From contig NZ_JAANAT010000005.1 in the NCBI RefSeq assembly GCF_011089895.1, positions 372,001-436,000 of the forward strand: a stretch of 64,000 nt of DNA, given 5' to 3'. The position numbers and the translations under genes were made by a program. The notes under the pieces are model-generated. The model was not told the DNA's origin. It saw nothing but the letters and a program-made list of their open reading frames with translations, and ran no database searches. This document shows positions 24,877 to 33,690 of this stretch, in pieces (positions within the stretch are counted from its first letter, which is position 1; every line of letters starts with the position of its first letter). This DNA is from Mucilaginibacter inviolabilis (lineage in GTDB: Bacteria; Bacteroidota; Bacteroidia; Sphingobacteriales; Sphingobacteriaceae).

Positions 24877-25842
24877 TCACTTATTATTCAAATAATCTCC
24901 CAGGTCCTTCAGGTAAGCATCGTTAATATCGTCGTCGCCATGCTCTTTATTAAAAGCTTTAATTTTATCGGCTTCGGCGGCCAGTACTGTTTTTATCGAT
25001 TTGCTCTTTAACTCCACCGGCTGCAATTGCTTGGTTTTTACGTTCCATATAAAATAGTGGTTTTCGTCAACATATTCATCGTAGTTATTGCCCGATGAGG
25101 TGATACCATTGGTGGTAAAATTGGCTTTAATCAATTTACAGGTAAGCAACCGGTATATCTTGTATTTATCACCAGATGACAATACCATGCTGTAATGCTT
25201 GGGATCAATAGCAGGCACACTTTCAAAATCGTAAAAAGCACCACCTTCGTCAACAATGGTAAATGCCTTTACCTCCTGCTTATCGGCCGCAAAAACCGCA
25301 CGCTGGTCGCGGGTAAACAACAGGTCGCTCATGGTTTTATCATAGTTAAAGAAATAATCGCTGCTTTGTATTAAAGAGTCGGTATAACTTATGGCAAAGC
25401 CACGCATCCATTTTTCTGAAAGGAAACGGCTCCCGTGCAATCCTTCATTCACCCGCACATAATCAGACACCCGGGTTACTGCCACCCCCAGATCGGGTTT
25501 AAAAATATCGGTTGAGGTAGAAGTGCTCAGCGGTTTCCCGTTGCTATGTTCAGCTATACCCTGCTCCATTACCACATTAACGGTAGTTTTATTATTAACC
25601 GGGATGGCCACATCCTTAAAGCCGGTAACTGATGCAACTATTTTTGACGCAGGATCGACCTTAAAGCTAAAACTGCCTAAAAGATCGGTCATGGTAGCGT
25701 AGCTATGCTGCGAGTCCCTTAAAAAAACAAATGGTAAGGGCTTGCCTTGCTGATCATTCACGGTACCGCTTACGGTAATAGTTTGCGCATGAGTAATAGC
25801 ACTCATGAGAATAGGCAACAGGTAGATGAATATTCTTTTCAT
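24877..25842 (-). CDS. Secreted protein with carboxypeptidase-regulatory-like domain
   Basis: A 321-residue protein with signal peptide (MKRIFIYLLPILMSAITHAQ) and a CarboxypepD_reg-like beta-sandwich at about 22-95 (TVSGTVNDQQGKPLPFVFLRD). The remainder (about 110-321) lacks recognised motifs and resembles the body of many Bacteroidota DUF proteins carrying this N-terminal domain. The beta-sandwich is usually found on TonB-system or cell-surface proteins. It lies after the second SUS operon but is separated from it by a terminator hairpin at 25869-25905, so it probably has its own promoter. Function unknown. Confidence 0.75.
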   Translation of the reverse strand: MKRIFIYLLPILMSAITHAQTITVSGTVNDQQGKPLPFVFLRDSQHSYATMTDLLGSFSFKVDPASKIVASVTGFKDVAIPVNNKTTVNVVMEQGIAEHSNGKPLSTSTSTDIFKPDLGVAVTRVSDYVRVNEGLHGSRFLSEKWMRGFAISYTDSLIQSSDYFFNYDKTMSDLLFTRDQRAVFAADKQEVKAFTIVDEGGAFYDFESVPAIDPKHYSMVLSSGDKYKIYRLLTCKLIKANFTTNGITSSGNNYDEYVDENHYFIWNVKTKQLQPVELKSKSIKTVLAAEADKIKAFNKEHGDDDINDAYLKDLGDYLNNK

Positions 25843-25868
25843 AATATAAAAATAATTTTCTCATACAA

Positions 25869-25905
25869 AAACAGCGGATATGTTTTTTAGTACACATCCG
25901 CTGTT
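25869..25905 (-). terminator. Terminator after the SusC-SusD-DUF1735 operon
   Basis: ACAGCGGATATG pairs with CACATCCGCTGT (one mismatch) and T residues follow on the minus strand. It lies 28 bases past the DUF1735 stop. Confidence 0.75.
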
Positions 25906-25932
25906 TTATTGTTTTATTATATTCCGCTTTTA

Positions 25933-26451
25933 CTATTTAGCTGAAAAAGTGTATATAATAGTTTTGTAGTTCGGATTAATACCTTGTCCACCACCATTGG
26001 CAATACTAATTGGTAAAGCATATGACTGGGTCAAATCAATTAATGACGAATTAGTTACAATAGTCATAATTGCCTGCCTCTGACCGGCAGGTATAGATAA
26101 ATTAAGGCTTTGTATGGCATAATCTGCAGCCGGCAACAACACATAATTTTTATTGTTTGCAGTATTGTATGCGGTAAGTGCAGCCTGGTCAATAGCCATG
26201 GTTACCGATGTAGCCGAGCTACTAGTTTGGGCACCTGCAAGGTTAACCGTTAATGTGAATGATTCCTGGGTTTTTGTTTTATCAATTGCTACTCCCTGCG
26301 TAGGCCCGTTAGTGGCAACTGCAGGTATCTCCAATGATCCCTTTGCATTGGTAAAGTCAACTGTCGTATTGTTATCCTTAAGGCACGAGCTTAATAAACT
26401 CAATACCGCTAAAGATGCAAAAGCAGTTTTTATATATTTTAATGTTTTCAT
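25933..26451 (-). CDS. DUF1735-type surface lipoprotein
   Basis: A 172-residue lipoprotein with lipobox LLSSC (C23). The mature part fits the DUF1735/BT_3987-like N-terminal beta-sandwich: FTLTVNLAGAQ, an AIDQAALTAYNTANNKNYVLLP segment in two parts around residue 110, then LSIPAGQRQAIMTI and a closing IIYTF. Such proteins accompany SusC/SusD pairs and are thought to be surface glycan-binding accessory lipoproteins. It starts about 20 bases after the SusD stop, as third gene of the operon 31225 to 25933. The usual C-terminal second domain found in longer relatives is absent. Confidence 0.85.
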   Translation of the reverse strand: MKTLKYIKTAFASLAVLSLLSSCLKDNNTTVDFTNAKGSLEIPAVATNGPTQGVAIDKTKTQESFTLTVNLAGAQTSSSATSVTMAIDQAALTAYNTANNKNYVLLPAADYAIQSLNLSIPAGQRQAIMTIVTNSSLIDLTQSYALPISIANGGGQGINPNYKTIIYTFSAK

Positions 26452-26471
26452 TTTCTTTTGGTTTTGAATTA

Positions 26472-27968
26472 TTATTTCGCCCAGAATATTTTTGAATTAA
26501 ATTTATCAATGGTTCCCTGAGCACCAACGTTAGTTGCATTGGTTGAGTATACTACAACAGGATAAAAAATGCGGGTAACCTGATTTGGCGCTGTTACTCC
26601 GGGATAAATCGACAGTGGGATATCATCAGGATAACCTGTTCTGCGCAGCTCATTGAATGCCTCTAATGAACCGTAGCCTTCTAAAGCTGCCCATTTTTGC
26701 ACAATGATTGCTTTTTGCTGAGCTGCAAAGCTACCGGCTGCCGGGTATGCTATAGCAGTCTGGCCATAATAAGTTGTAGCCTGTGCTGCAGTTAAGCCAT
26801 CATCAACAAATGAAGCGGTAATACCTGCATTATACAATGTAGCCGCGTTGCCGGTAATATATCCTGCCGCTGCACCCTCAGCCTGTAAAAACAAGGCCTC
26901 GGCACTTGACATAATCACGGCAGGCATAGTTGCCGATTTAATAACACCCGGACCAAACTTACTTGGTGTTTGCTGTCCCGGGATAGTTACGGTACCACCA
27001 AATGCACTACCAATAACATCACCATTAGGATTTGGCGCGTATACCTGTTTCAAACGAGGGTCATTATTGTTTCTGAAAAAAAGAATGCTGTACTGGTTGG
27101 CCTGGTATTGCTGATTATTGGTTTGCCCTGCACCACCTTGTGTATAACCATAGTTCAGATAAAGCGGGCTTTGCTGACCACCCTGAGCATCAGAGCTGAT
27201 GTAGCCGGGATTTACCCTTGCATCTACAGTGGCATCCAGATAGCCTTCTGCAGCTGTTGCAGCAACAGCTGCCTTTAAAGCTGTAGTTTTAGCTGCAATG
27301 TTTGATTGACGAAGCGCTATCCTTAACTTCAGGGTATTGGCAAATTTTTTCCACTTGGTCATATCACCTTTAAACATAATATCAGCAACACCCGGGTTTA
27401 AATCGGCAGCTGTTGCTCCTTTAATTAAGGCAATAGAAGCATCAAGCTGTTTCAACAGGTCGTCATAAATAGCCGAACCAGTATCAAACGCCGGGGTCAG
27501 GTTTTTAGTCCCTTGTAAAGCCTGGCTGTACGGTACGTTATTGTAGTTATCAACCAATTGCTGAAAACCAACAACAGTCATGATCTTTGCAATAGCGGTA
27601 TAATTTGCCCCGCTGTTTGATCCGATGATGGCGTTATAGTTTGACAGGTTGTTATACAGTGGTGACCATACATCAAAATCGCCGGTTGTAAATTGATACT
27701 GATCGATATTTGAAAACACCTGGTAACCGGTGCTTCGGCTTAAATAACCTACCCACACACAATATTGAATATAATAGCTACGGTTACTGGTGCTTGTTGC
27801 ACCATTTAAAATACCGGCGGTTGTTTTTAACGCTCCCGATAAAAGGAGGTTTGGCGCCGCTACCGACGGCGTGTTGGGGTTGTTCGTTAACTCGCCCAGG
27901 TAGTCTTTCTTGCAACTACTTCCAGTGATTACAAGTGCGGTTAATATAATTGAGAGATACTTTTTCAT
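26472..27968 (-). CDS. SusD/RagB family nutrient-binding outer membrane lipoprotein
   Basis: A 498-residue SusD-like_2 lipoprotein. The signal peptide ends at a cysteine in TGSSC (C19) followed by KKDYLGELTNNPNTP. TPR-like helical segments, VGFQQLVDNYNNVPYSQAL near 130 and FKGDMTKWKKFANTLKLRI near 200, are the family core and are shared with the first locus. It starts 11 bases after the SusC stop and precedes the DUF1735 gene. It binds substrate on the cell surface for import by its SusC partner; the ligand is unknown. Confidence 0.93.
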   Translation of the reverse strand: MKKYLSIILTALVITGSSCKKDYLGELTNNPNTPSVAAPNLLLSGALKTTAGILNGATSTSNRSYYIQYCVWVGYLSRSTGYQVFSNIDQYQFTTGDFDVWSPLYNNLSNYNAIIGSNSGANYTAIAKIMTVVGFQQLVDNYNNVPYSQALQGTKNLTPAFDTGSAIYDDLLKQLDASIALIKGATAADLNPGVADIMFKGDMTKWKKFANTLKLRIALRQSNIAAKTTALKAAVAATAAEGYLDATVDARVNPGYISSDAQGGQQSPLYLNYGYTQGGAGQTNNQQYQANQYSILFFRNNNDPRLKQVYAPNPNGDVIGSAFGGTVTIPGQQTPSKFGPGVIKSATMPAVIMSSAEALFLQAEGAAAGYITGNAATLYNAGITASFVDDGLTAAQATTYYGQTAIAYPAAGSFAAQQKAIIVQKWAALEGYGSLEAFNELRRTGYPDDIPLSIYPGVTAPNQVTRIFYPVVVYSTNATNVGAQGTIDKFNSKIFWAK

Positions 27969-27979
27969 TTGCTTAGTTA

Positions 27980-30900
27980 TTAGAATGTAACATTAAGAGA
28001 TGCTCCGAAGAAACGGGTTGGAGGCAATTGATAGGTATTAACTAATCCGGTTGCGTTACCTGACACAGCAGAATACTCAGGATCTGTAAATTTCTGACCT
28101 TTTGGCCTTAACATTAACAAGTTTCTACCTATCAGCGCAAATGATGCTCTTTTTATAAAATTAGTTTTCCTTGCCCACTGAGAAATATCAAAGCTCAGGT
28201 TAGCTTCACGTAATTTCCAGAAATCACCGCTTCTGGTATAAGCAGAAACTGATGAGTAAAAGGCGCCCGCATTCCAGAATCCCTGGTTACCATCGGCAAC
28301 AGTTACACCTGTATTTGGCACGTAAGTATTGGGGCCGGTTTGGATAACAGAGTTAGGAAATACAAAACGCTGACGATCTGCCTGCGCCGAGAAACCAGAA
28401 ACACCGGCAGCTGTTGCAGATTGCAAAGCGCCATTATAAAATACATATCCGCTACGGAACTCACTTACTGCAGTAAGCGTAATGAATTTATAGCTGAAGG
28501 TTTGCGTTAAACCTAATATATATTTAGGTGTAGTACGACCTAAGTTTACCAGATCTGATTTTGCAGACGGATAGCCCGTTTTTGGGTCAACTATTACATT
28601 ACCATTAGGGTCACGGTTAACATCGGTACCATATAATACCGGGAAAGGCTGCCCAACACGTGCCTGGATAAATGCAGAACCAACAGATGCTAAAGTTACA
28701 GTAGGTGTTCCGTTGATAAGTGATTTAACCAATGAGTTTTGGATAGCCAGGTTACCACCTAAGTTTAAACCAAAGCCGTTATCTTCTTTGGTAAGTACTG
28801 TCAGGTCCAGTTTAAACTCATGACCTGTATTTTGAACCTCACCAACGTTAACAACAGCATTTGAATAGCCTGTTTCCGGAGCGGTTACAATAGATAAAGT
28901 TTGGTTGGTTGTATTACTCTTATAATAAGTATAGCTGAAATTGATACGGCTGTTAAGGAAGCTCAGATCGGTACCAAATTCAATTTCCCTGGTTTTTTCA
29001 GGCTTTAAGTTTGCATTGTTTAATGTTGTTCCTAAAGATAAACCACCGGTATTGCCGTATGGGAAACCAGAAGTTGGGCTGTAGGTATTAACCGTGCTGT
29101 AAGGGGTGGTGTTAATTGCACCTACCTGGCTAAATGAAGCCCTTAATTTACCATAGTTAAGTACGTGGTTGTTTTTCAAAGCAGGGATAGCTTCGGTAAA
29201 GATGAATGATCCCTTTACAGATGGGTACCAGAATGAACGAATACCATTGGCAAGCCTGGAGTCATGATCATTACGTATGGTTCCTTCAATAAAGGCAAAA
29301 TCTTTATAACCAATGTTCAGGTCGGCAAAATAGCCAATCTGGCGGATCTTGTCGGTTAACTGGCCTGTTGTTGGCGTACCTAAAATACTGCCTATGTTAT
29401 AGAAATCTTTAACCAGCAGGTTGGTGCTGCTATTTGAAGTTTGGTTAAGATATGCCTGCCAAAGGCTGCTACCTAACAATAAACTTGTTTTAAAATCATT
29501 AAAGAAGTTTTTATGAAAGGTTAAAAAGAAATCCTGTTGTAAACGGGAGTAACCTTGTGGCCCTATCTGATTTGTACCTACAGGAGTTATTGAACCATCA
29601 CCAAATTGGGTAATGTTTTGAACCTGGCCTGGGATAATTCCAGTTGAACCTCCGTAAGCCTGTCCCTCAGTTCCGTAACCACCGGTTGGGTCGCTCATGG
29701 CATATTTACTGAAGTTAACCTGGGCGCGTCTGAATTGTTGTTGAGCCGTACCAAAGTTACCAGATAAACGATAGCTCGCATCTAACCATTTGGTTGGTGA
29801 AAGCAAAGCGCCAAAGCTACCGTTGAAGTGGTCGCTGCGGGTATCCACACGGTCGTTCTGGATGATCCAGTATGGATTTACGCCATAAGAGTTAAAATAA
29901 GTATTTACATCGGCAAAGGGGGCATTGATATCTTTAAATTTAGTCAATGGCACCCATGATGGGGTATTAAAAATGGCGCTATATAATGAACGGCCACCAT
30001 CTAAAGTAGATCCGTCAAAACCGCCGTTACCTTCAACATTCTGATATGACTGAACATAGCTGGCGGTGAAATCCAGTTTGAATTTACCATAAGTTTTAGC
30101 AGCTGATACACGAACGCTTGTTCTTTTAAATTTCTGCCCTGGAATTACACCTGTTTTGAAAAGGTGGTTGGCCGAAAAGTTAAAGCTGTTATTAGCATCA
30201 CCCTGCGAATAAGAAAGGTTATTCTCTTCACCGTGACCAGTATTAAAGAAGGCTTTTCTTGGATCTGTTGAAGGTGTTGAGTAGGGATAGCTTTGAATAG
30301 TACCATCCTGCAATGGGATACCCAATTGCTGCATATGCCCGTCATAAGCAGGGCCGTATGATTGGTTTTCAAAAGAGGCTGGAGTTGTTATAAAACCGGT
30401 AATAGGATCCTGGAATGGCGGCCCTTCACCTCCGTAGCTACCAAACTTGGTTTGAAGATCTGGGAAGTAAGCAATTTTTTCCAGTAAATAGGTATTGGTA
30501 TAGCTTACCGAAGGAGCGCCTGTTGAACTACCTTTTCTGGTAGTAATGATTAACGCACCATTTGACGCATCCGAACCGTAGAGTGCAGCAGCACCGGCAC
30601 CATTCAACACGTTTACTGATTCGATATCATCAGGGTTTATGGTATTAACCTCGTTAGGTGAAATTGGCGTACCATTCAAAACAACCAAAGCGTAGTTGTT
30701 ACCTAAAATGTGACGGTTACCGCGTAAGGTAAAACGGGTTTGAGGGTTAACACCGTTATCTAGGGTACTTACAACCAAACCGGCAACTTTTGCCGTTAAA
30801 CCATTGGTAAAGTTGGTTGCCTTGGCCTCGGTTAATGTTTTGCTACTAATAGTAGTGGCCGCTGCCCCCTGCTCTTTAGCCTGGCGTTTAATACCCAACG

Positions 30901-31225
30901 CTCCTGTTACCACAACCTCACCCAAAGATTTGCTTGATGTTTCAAGAGATACATTGATTACGCTTCCTCCAGCGGCCCTTTCAATTGGCGAATAGCCAAT
31001 AAAAGAGAAGATCAATGTTGCGCCATGAGGAACGTTTAAGGTGAATTTACCATTTGCGCCGGTTTGGGTTCCAACTGTGGTCCCTTTTACCTTTACTGAT
31101 ACTCCTGGGAGGGGTAGGCCGTCATCTTTGGCCGTAACCGTACCAGTAACTGTACGGTTTTGTGCAAATACCTGTGTAATAGACAACAACAGAATGCACA
31201 AACTTGCTAGTAGAAGTTTTTTCAT
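27980..31225 (-). CDS. SusC/RagA family TonB-linked outer membrane receptor
   Basis: A 1081-residue TonB-dependent transporter, first gene of the operon with SusD-like and DUF1735 partners. Signal peptide 1-22 (ending QVFAQ), regulatory-like beta domain about 24-98, TonB-box-like GEVVVTGALG, plug with NPDDIESVNVLNGAGAAALYG, then a barrel ending SLNVTF. The first 110 residues are highly similar to those of the 21013-24351 receptor, while barrels differ, which suggests duplication followed by divergence of ligand specificity. Here the plug lacks the glycine-rich insertion. No sigma/anti-sigma pair is nearby; the PadR gene is divergent. Confidence 0.95.
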   Translation of the reverse strand: MKKLLLASLCILLLSITQVFAQNRTVTGTVTAKDDGLPLPGVSVKVKGTTVGTQTGANGKFTLNVPHGATLIFSFIGYSPIERAAGGSVINVSLETSSKSLGEVVVTGALGIKRQAKEQGAAATTISSKTLTEAKATNFTNGLTAKVAGLVVSTLDNGVNPQTRFTLRGNRHILGNNYALVVLNGTPISPNEVNTINPDDIESVNVLNGAGAAALYGSDASNGALIITTRKGSSTGAPSVSYTNTYLLEKIAYFPDLQTKFGSYGGEGPPFQDPITGFITTPASFENQSYGPAYDGHMQQLGIPLQDGTIQSYPYSTPSTDPRKAFFNTGHGEENNLSYSQGDANNSFNFSANHLFKTGVIPGQKFKRTSVRVSAAKTYGKFKLDFTASYVQSYQNVEGNGGFDGSTLDGGRSLYSAIFNTPSWVPLTKFKDINAPFADVNTYFNSYGVNPYWIIQNDRVDTRSDHFNGSFGALLSPTKWLDASYRLSGNFGTAQQQFRRAQVNFSKYAMSDPTGGYGTEGQAYGGSTGIIPGQVQNITQFGDGSITPVGTNQIGPQGYSRLQQDFFLTFHKNFFNDFKTSLLLGSSLWQAYLNQTSNSSTNLLVKDFYNIGSILGTPTTGQLTDKIRQIGYFADLNIGYKDFAFIEGTIRNDHDSRLANGIRSFWYPSVKGSFIFTEAIPALKNNHVLNYGKLRASFSQVGAINTTPYSTVNTYSPTSGFPYGNTGGLSLGTTLNNANLKPEKTREIEFGTDLSFLNSRINFSYTYYKSNTTNQTLSIVTAPETGYSNAVVNVGEVQNTGHEFKLDLTVLTKEDNGFGLNLGGNLAIQNSLVKSLINGTPTVTLASVGSAFIQARVGQPFPVLYGTDVNRDPNGNVIVDPKTGYPSAKSDLVNLGRTTPKYILGLTQTFSYKFITLTAVSEFRSGYVFYNGALQSATAAGVSGFSAQADRQRFVFPNSVIQTGPNTYVPNTGVTVADGNQGFWNAGAFYSSVSAYTRSGDFWKLREANLSFDISQWARKTNFIKRASFALIGRNLLMLRPKGQKFTDPEYSAVSGNATGLVNTYQLPPTRFFGASLNVTF

Positions 31226-31373
31226 TTCGTTAATAATAAGATCAGTTAATAGTTAATTAATCATAAAAGTAATGTTACATTATCAAAAAGTCAAGTTAAA
31301 TCTGATAAATGCATGACTTTTTTTTAAAAAACTTAATTTCTAACAATAATATTAATAATTATAGTACTATGTA

Positions 31374-31405
31374 TTGCATAATACAATTTAAAACATATAT
31401 CTTTG
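31374..31405 (+). promoter_or_regulatory. Bacteroidota-type promoter of the PadR gene
   Basis: TTG at 31374-31376 and TATCTTTG at 31398-31405 (TAnnTTTG -7 element) are 21 bases apart. The start codon lies only four bases after the -7 element, so the transcript would be leaderless or nearly so. Confidence 0.6.
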
Positions 31406-31409
31406 TATT

Positions 31410-31742
31410 ATGATTGTAGAAAACACACAAACCCAAATGAGGAAAGGCATACTGGAGTACTGCATTCTTTCCATCATAGCTAAGGGCGAAATATATGCAT
31501 CAGACATCATTGCTGAATTAAAAAAAGCCCAACTACTTGTAGTTGAGGGCACTCTGTACCCTCTGCTAACCCGTTTAAAAAATAATGGCCTGCTCACTTA
31601 CAACTGGGTGGAGTCTGTTTCGGGCCCGCCGCGAAAGTATTATGTGCTATCGGACGAAGGAAAAATTGTACTGGAACAGCTGGATAAAACCTGGCAGGAG
31701 TTGGTTTATGCCGTGCAAACCGCCATTGGCGAGAGAAAATAA
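31410..31742 (+). CDS. PadR family transcriptional regulator
   Basis: A 110-residue winged-helix repressor of the short PadR class: NTQTQMRKGILEYCILSII, EIYASDIIAELKKA, then the wing VEGTLYPLLTRLKNNGLLTY and PPRKYYVLSDEG. The first ATG is used because family members begin with this NTQxQMRKG segment; it implies a leaderless message. The PspC-domain gene follows after about 24 bases, a pairing common in Bacteroidota, so this regulator probably controls its own operon in response to envelope stress or small ligands. It is divergent from the second SUS operon. Confidence 0.92.
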   Translation: MIVENTQTQMRKGILEYCILSIIAKGEIYASDIIAELKKAQLLVVEGTLYPLLTRLKNNGLLTYNWVESVSGPPRKYYVLSDEGKIVLEQLDKTWQELVYAVQTAIGERK

Positions 31743-31766
31743 AAACCTATAAAAAAATCACAGATC

Positions 31767-33440
31767 ATGAATAAAACTATCATCATAAATATAAATGGCA
31801 TCGTATTTCATATAGAAGAGGATGCTTACGAGGTACTTAAAGCTTATATGACCGACGTAAAACGTCATTTTTCGTCGTCGGCCGACAGTTTGGAGATAAC
31901 TACCGACATTGAAAACCGTATTGCCGAAATGTTTAACGAAATATTGGCCAACCAAAACAAACAGGTTATTGTAGAAGCTGATGTTAAAGTGGTTGTTGAG
32001 CAAATGGGCTCGGTTGAAGATTTTGAATCGGCGGATGATGACACTAAACCAGCCGGCAGTAATCCATTTAGTTACAATACAGAACGACGCAGACTTTTCC
32101 GCGACCCGGACGATCACCTGGTGAGCGGGGTTGCCGCAGGTATTGCCAATTATTTTGACATCCCGGCCGTATGGGTAAGGCTGGCTTTCGCCCTATCATT
32201 AATTTTTGCAGGCAGCGGACTTATATTATATGCTATACTATGGATTGTAGTACCAAAGGCCACCACCCGGGCCGACCGGATGGCCATGAAAGGCGAAAAA
32301 CAAGATCTGAAAGGTTTTAAAAGGAACTTTGAAGATGAGATGAGCATGGTAAAAGAAAACCTTTCCAATTTCCGCCAGGAGGCCCGCCCGTTTGTTTATA
32401 AAGTGCGTGATTTTCTGGGCGATTTTTTTACTCACCTGGGTACATTTTTAAGAGGTACCGGAAGTTTGTTGGGTAAACTCATCGGGCTTGCCATTTTATT
32501 AACCTCCTTTGGGTTGGCCATTGCGCTTATTATAGTGTTTGTGGGTTTTATTGCTTTTGGCAAAACAGATATTTACCATATATTCCCTTTTAACATTGTT
32601 AACGAGGATACCAATACGGTATTCCTTTTTGGTGGTTTCCTGCTTTTGGCTATACCTTTATTAACCCTTATATTGGTTACCATTGGCTTTTTATTCAAAA
32701 ACGCCACTTTTAACCGCTCCATTGGCACTACCTTATTATGTGTATGGTTGGCCTCGCTGGGAGCAGTTGTGTATTATGGAGCAAGGGCTTCTGCCGATTT
32801 TAAGGAGGGTGCTAAACTGAGCAAAACCATCAACATCAAGGCAACCCCTAACAACACCTATTATTTACAGCTTAACGATGCCAAATATTTAAGTAATGAG
32901 GATAGCACCCGCCTGCGTATTAAAGAACGGTTTAATGGTATGGTTATCCTTGATGATGATTATAATGGCGATGATTTTGATCACCAGGATCGTGTGCACA
33001 TCGATATAGAAAAAAGTGATATACCCCAACCGGTTCTTGTTGAATCATTTACCGCCAGGGGCCGTACTGATGAAGACGCACTGATCAACGCCCACAATAT
33101 CAGTTATCGCTTTATACAAAAAGACTCGGTATTAAAATTTGACCGCCATCTGGAAAGACTTGGACGTGCGATGTGGCGCGGACAGGAGGTGCACCTGACC
33201 TTGAAAGTTCCGTTGAATGCCAAATTGGTTATTGATGGCAAGCTTGACCGCAACCTTGATCTTAACTTATATAACTGCGGTAGGGATAATACACCAAAAA
33301 ATCCGGCTGGTTCTGTATACGTTATGGCTACTGATGGGCTACAATGCAAAATTGACACCGCAGCAAAAGCTGCCGCTGCAAAAGCAGATAGTATAAAAAA
33401 CCATTTAGTGCCTGATACTGCAAAAACTCAGGACCAGTAA
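31767..33440 (+). CDS. PspC domain-containing membrane protein
   Basis: A 557-residue inner-membrane protein. Residues 1-88 form a soluble helical domain (EEDAYEVLKAYMTDVKRHF). The PspC domain follows at about 107-172 (LFRDPDDHLVSGVAAGIANYFDIP and a membrane helix). Three more hydrophobic segments lie at about 215-345. The C-terminal part (about 350-557) is an extracytoplasmic domain ending in an Ala/Lys/Asp-rich tail. PspC proteins take part in the envelope phage-shock response. It forms an operon with the upstream PadR gene; the small gene at 33465 may follow on the same transcript. Confidence 0.9.
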   Translation: MNKTIIININGIVFHIEEDAYEVLKAYMTDVKRHFSSSADSLEITTDIENRIAEMFNEILANQNKQVIVEADVKVVVEQMGSVEDFESADDDTKPAGSNPFSYNTERRRLFRDPDDHLVSGVAAGIANYFDIPAVWVRLAFALSLIFAGSGLILYAILWIVVPKATTRADRMAMKGEKQDLKGFKRNFEDEMSMVKENLSNFRQEARPFVYKVRDFLGDFFTHLGTFLRGTGSLLGKLIGLAILLTSFGLAIALIIVFVGFIAFGKTDIYHIFPFNIVNEDTNTVFLFGGFLLLAIPLLTLILVTIGFLFKNATFNRSIGTTLLCVWLASLGAVVYYGARASADFKEGAKLSKTINIKATPNNTYYLQLNDAKYLSNEDSTRLRIKERFNGMVILDDDYNGDDFDHQDRVHIDIEKSDIPQPVLVESFTARGRTDEDALINAHNISYRFIQKDSVLKFDRHLERLGRAMWRGQEVHLTLKVPLNAKLVIDGKLDRNLDLNLYNCGRDNTPKNPAGSVYVMATDGLQCKIDTAAKAAAAKADSIKNHLVPDTAKTQDQ

Positions 33441-33464
33441 ACTACTCAACCTATCATTGTATAA

Positions 33465-33629
33465 ATGAGCGCTTTGATAAAATACATAGGCCTGCTAATA
33501 TTTAGCGGGCTTATTGTTCCCTTTTGCAATACTCATATTACCGATAAACTATTATCAAAAAAGTATACGCAGCCCTTTAATATCTTATTTAAAGTAAACA
33601 GCCCAGACTCATTAAAAACCAACAGGTAA
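33465..33629 (+). CDS. Possible small secreted or membrane protein, 54 residues
   Basis: An ATG at 33465 opens a 54-codon frame ending in TAA at 33627. The product starts MSALIKYIGLLIFSGLIVPFC, a signal-peptide-like or membrane-anchor segment, followed by a basic polar tail (KLLSKKYTQPFNILFKV). It begins 24 bases after the PspC-protein stop on the same strand. Composition and position favour a real gene, but no family is recognised and its short length leaves it uncertain. Confidence 0.4.
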   Translation: MSALIKYIGLLIFSGLIVPFCNTHITDKLLSKKYTQPFNILFKVNSPDSLKTNR

Positions 33630-33690
33630 TTTATAATTGGTATCAAACTAATCTGGCTAAGTTGTAATTGCTAACCTAATCTATCAAAAA

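Noticed and set aside
21013..31225. A named polysaccharide utilisation locus
   Set aside because: No carbohydrate-active enzyme or hybrid two-component regulator is adjacent, so a substrate cannot be assigned.
31758..32117. 119-codon minus-strand frame over the start of the PspC gene
   Set aside because: Shadow of a well-supported gene on the plus strand.
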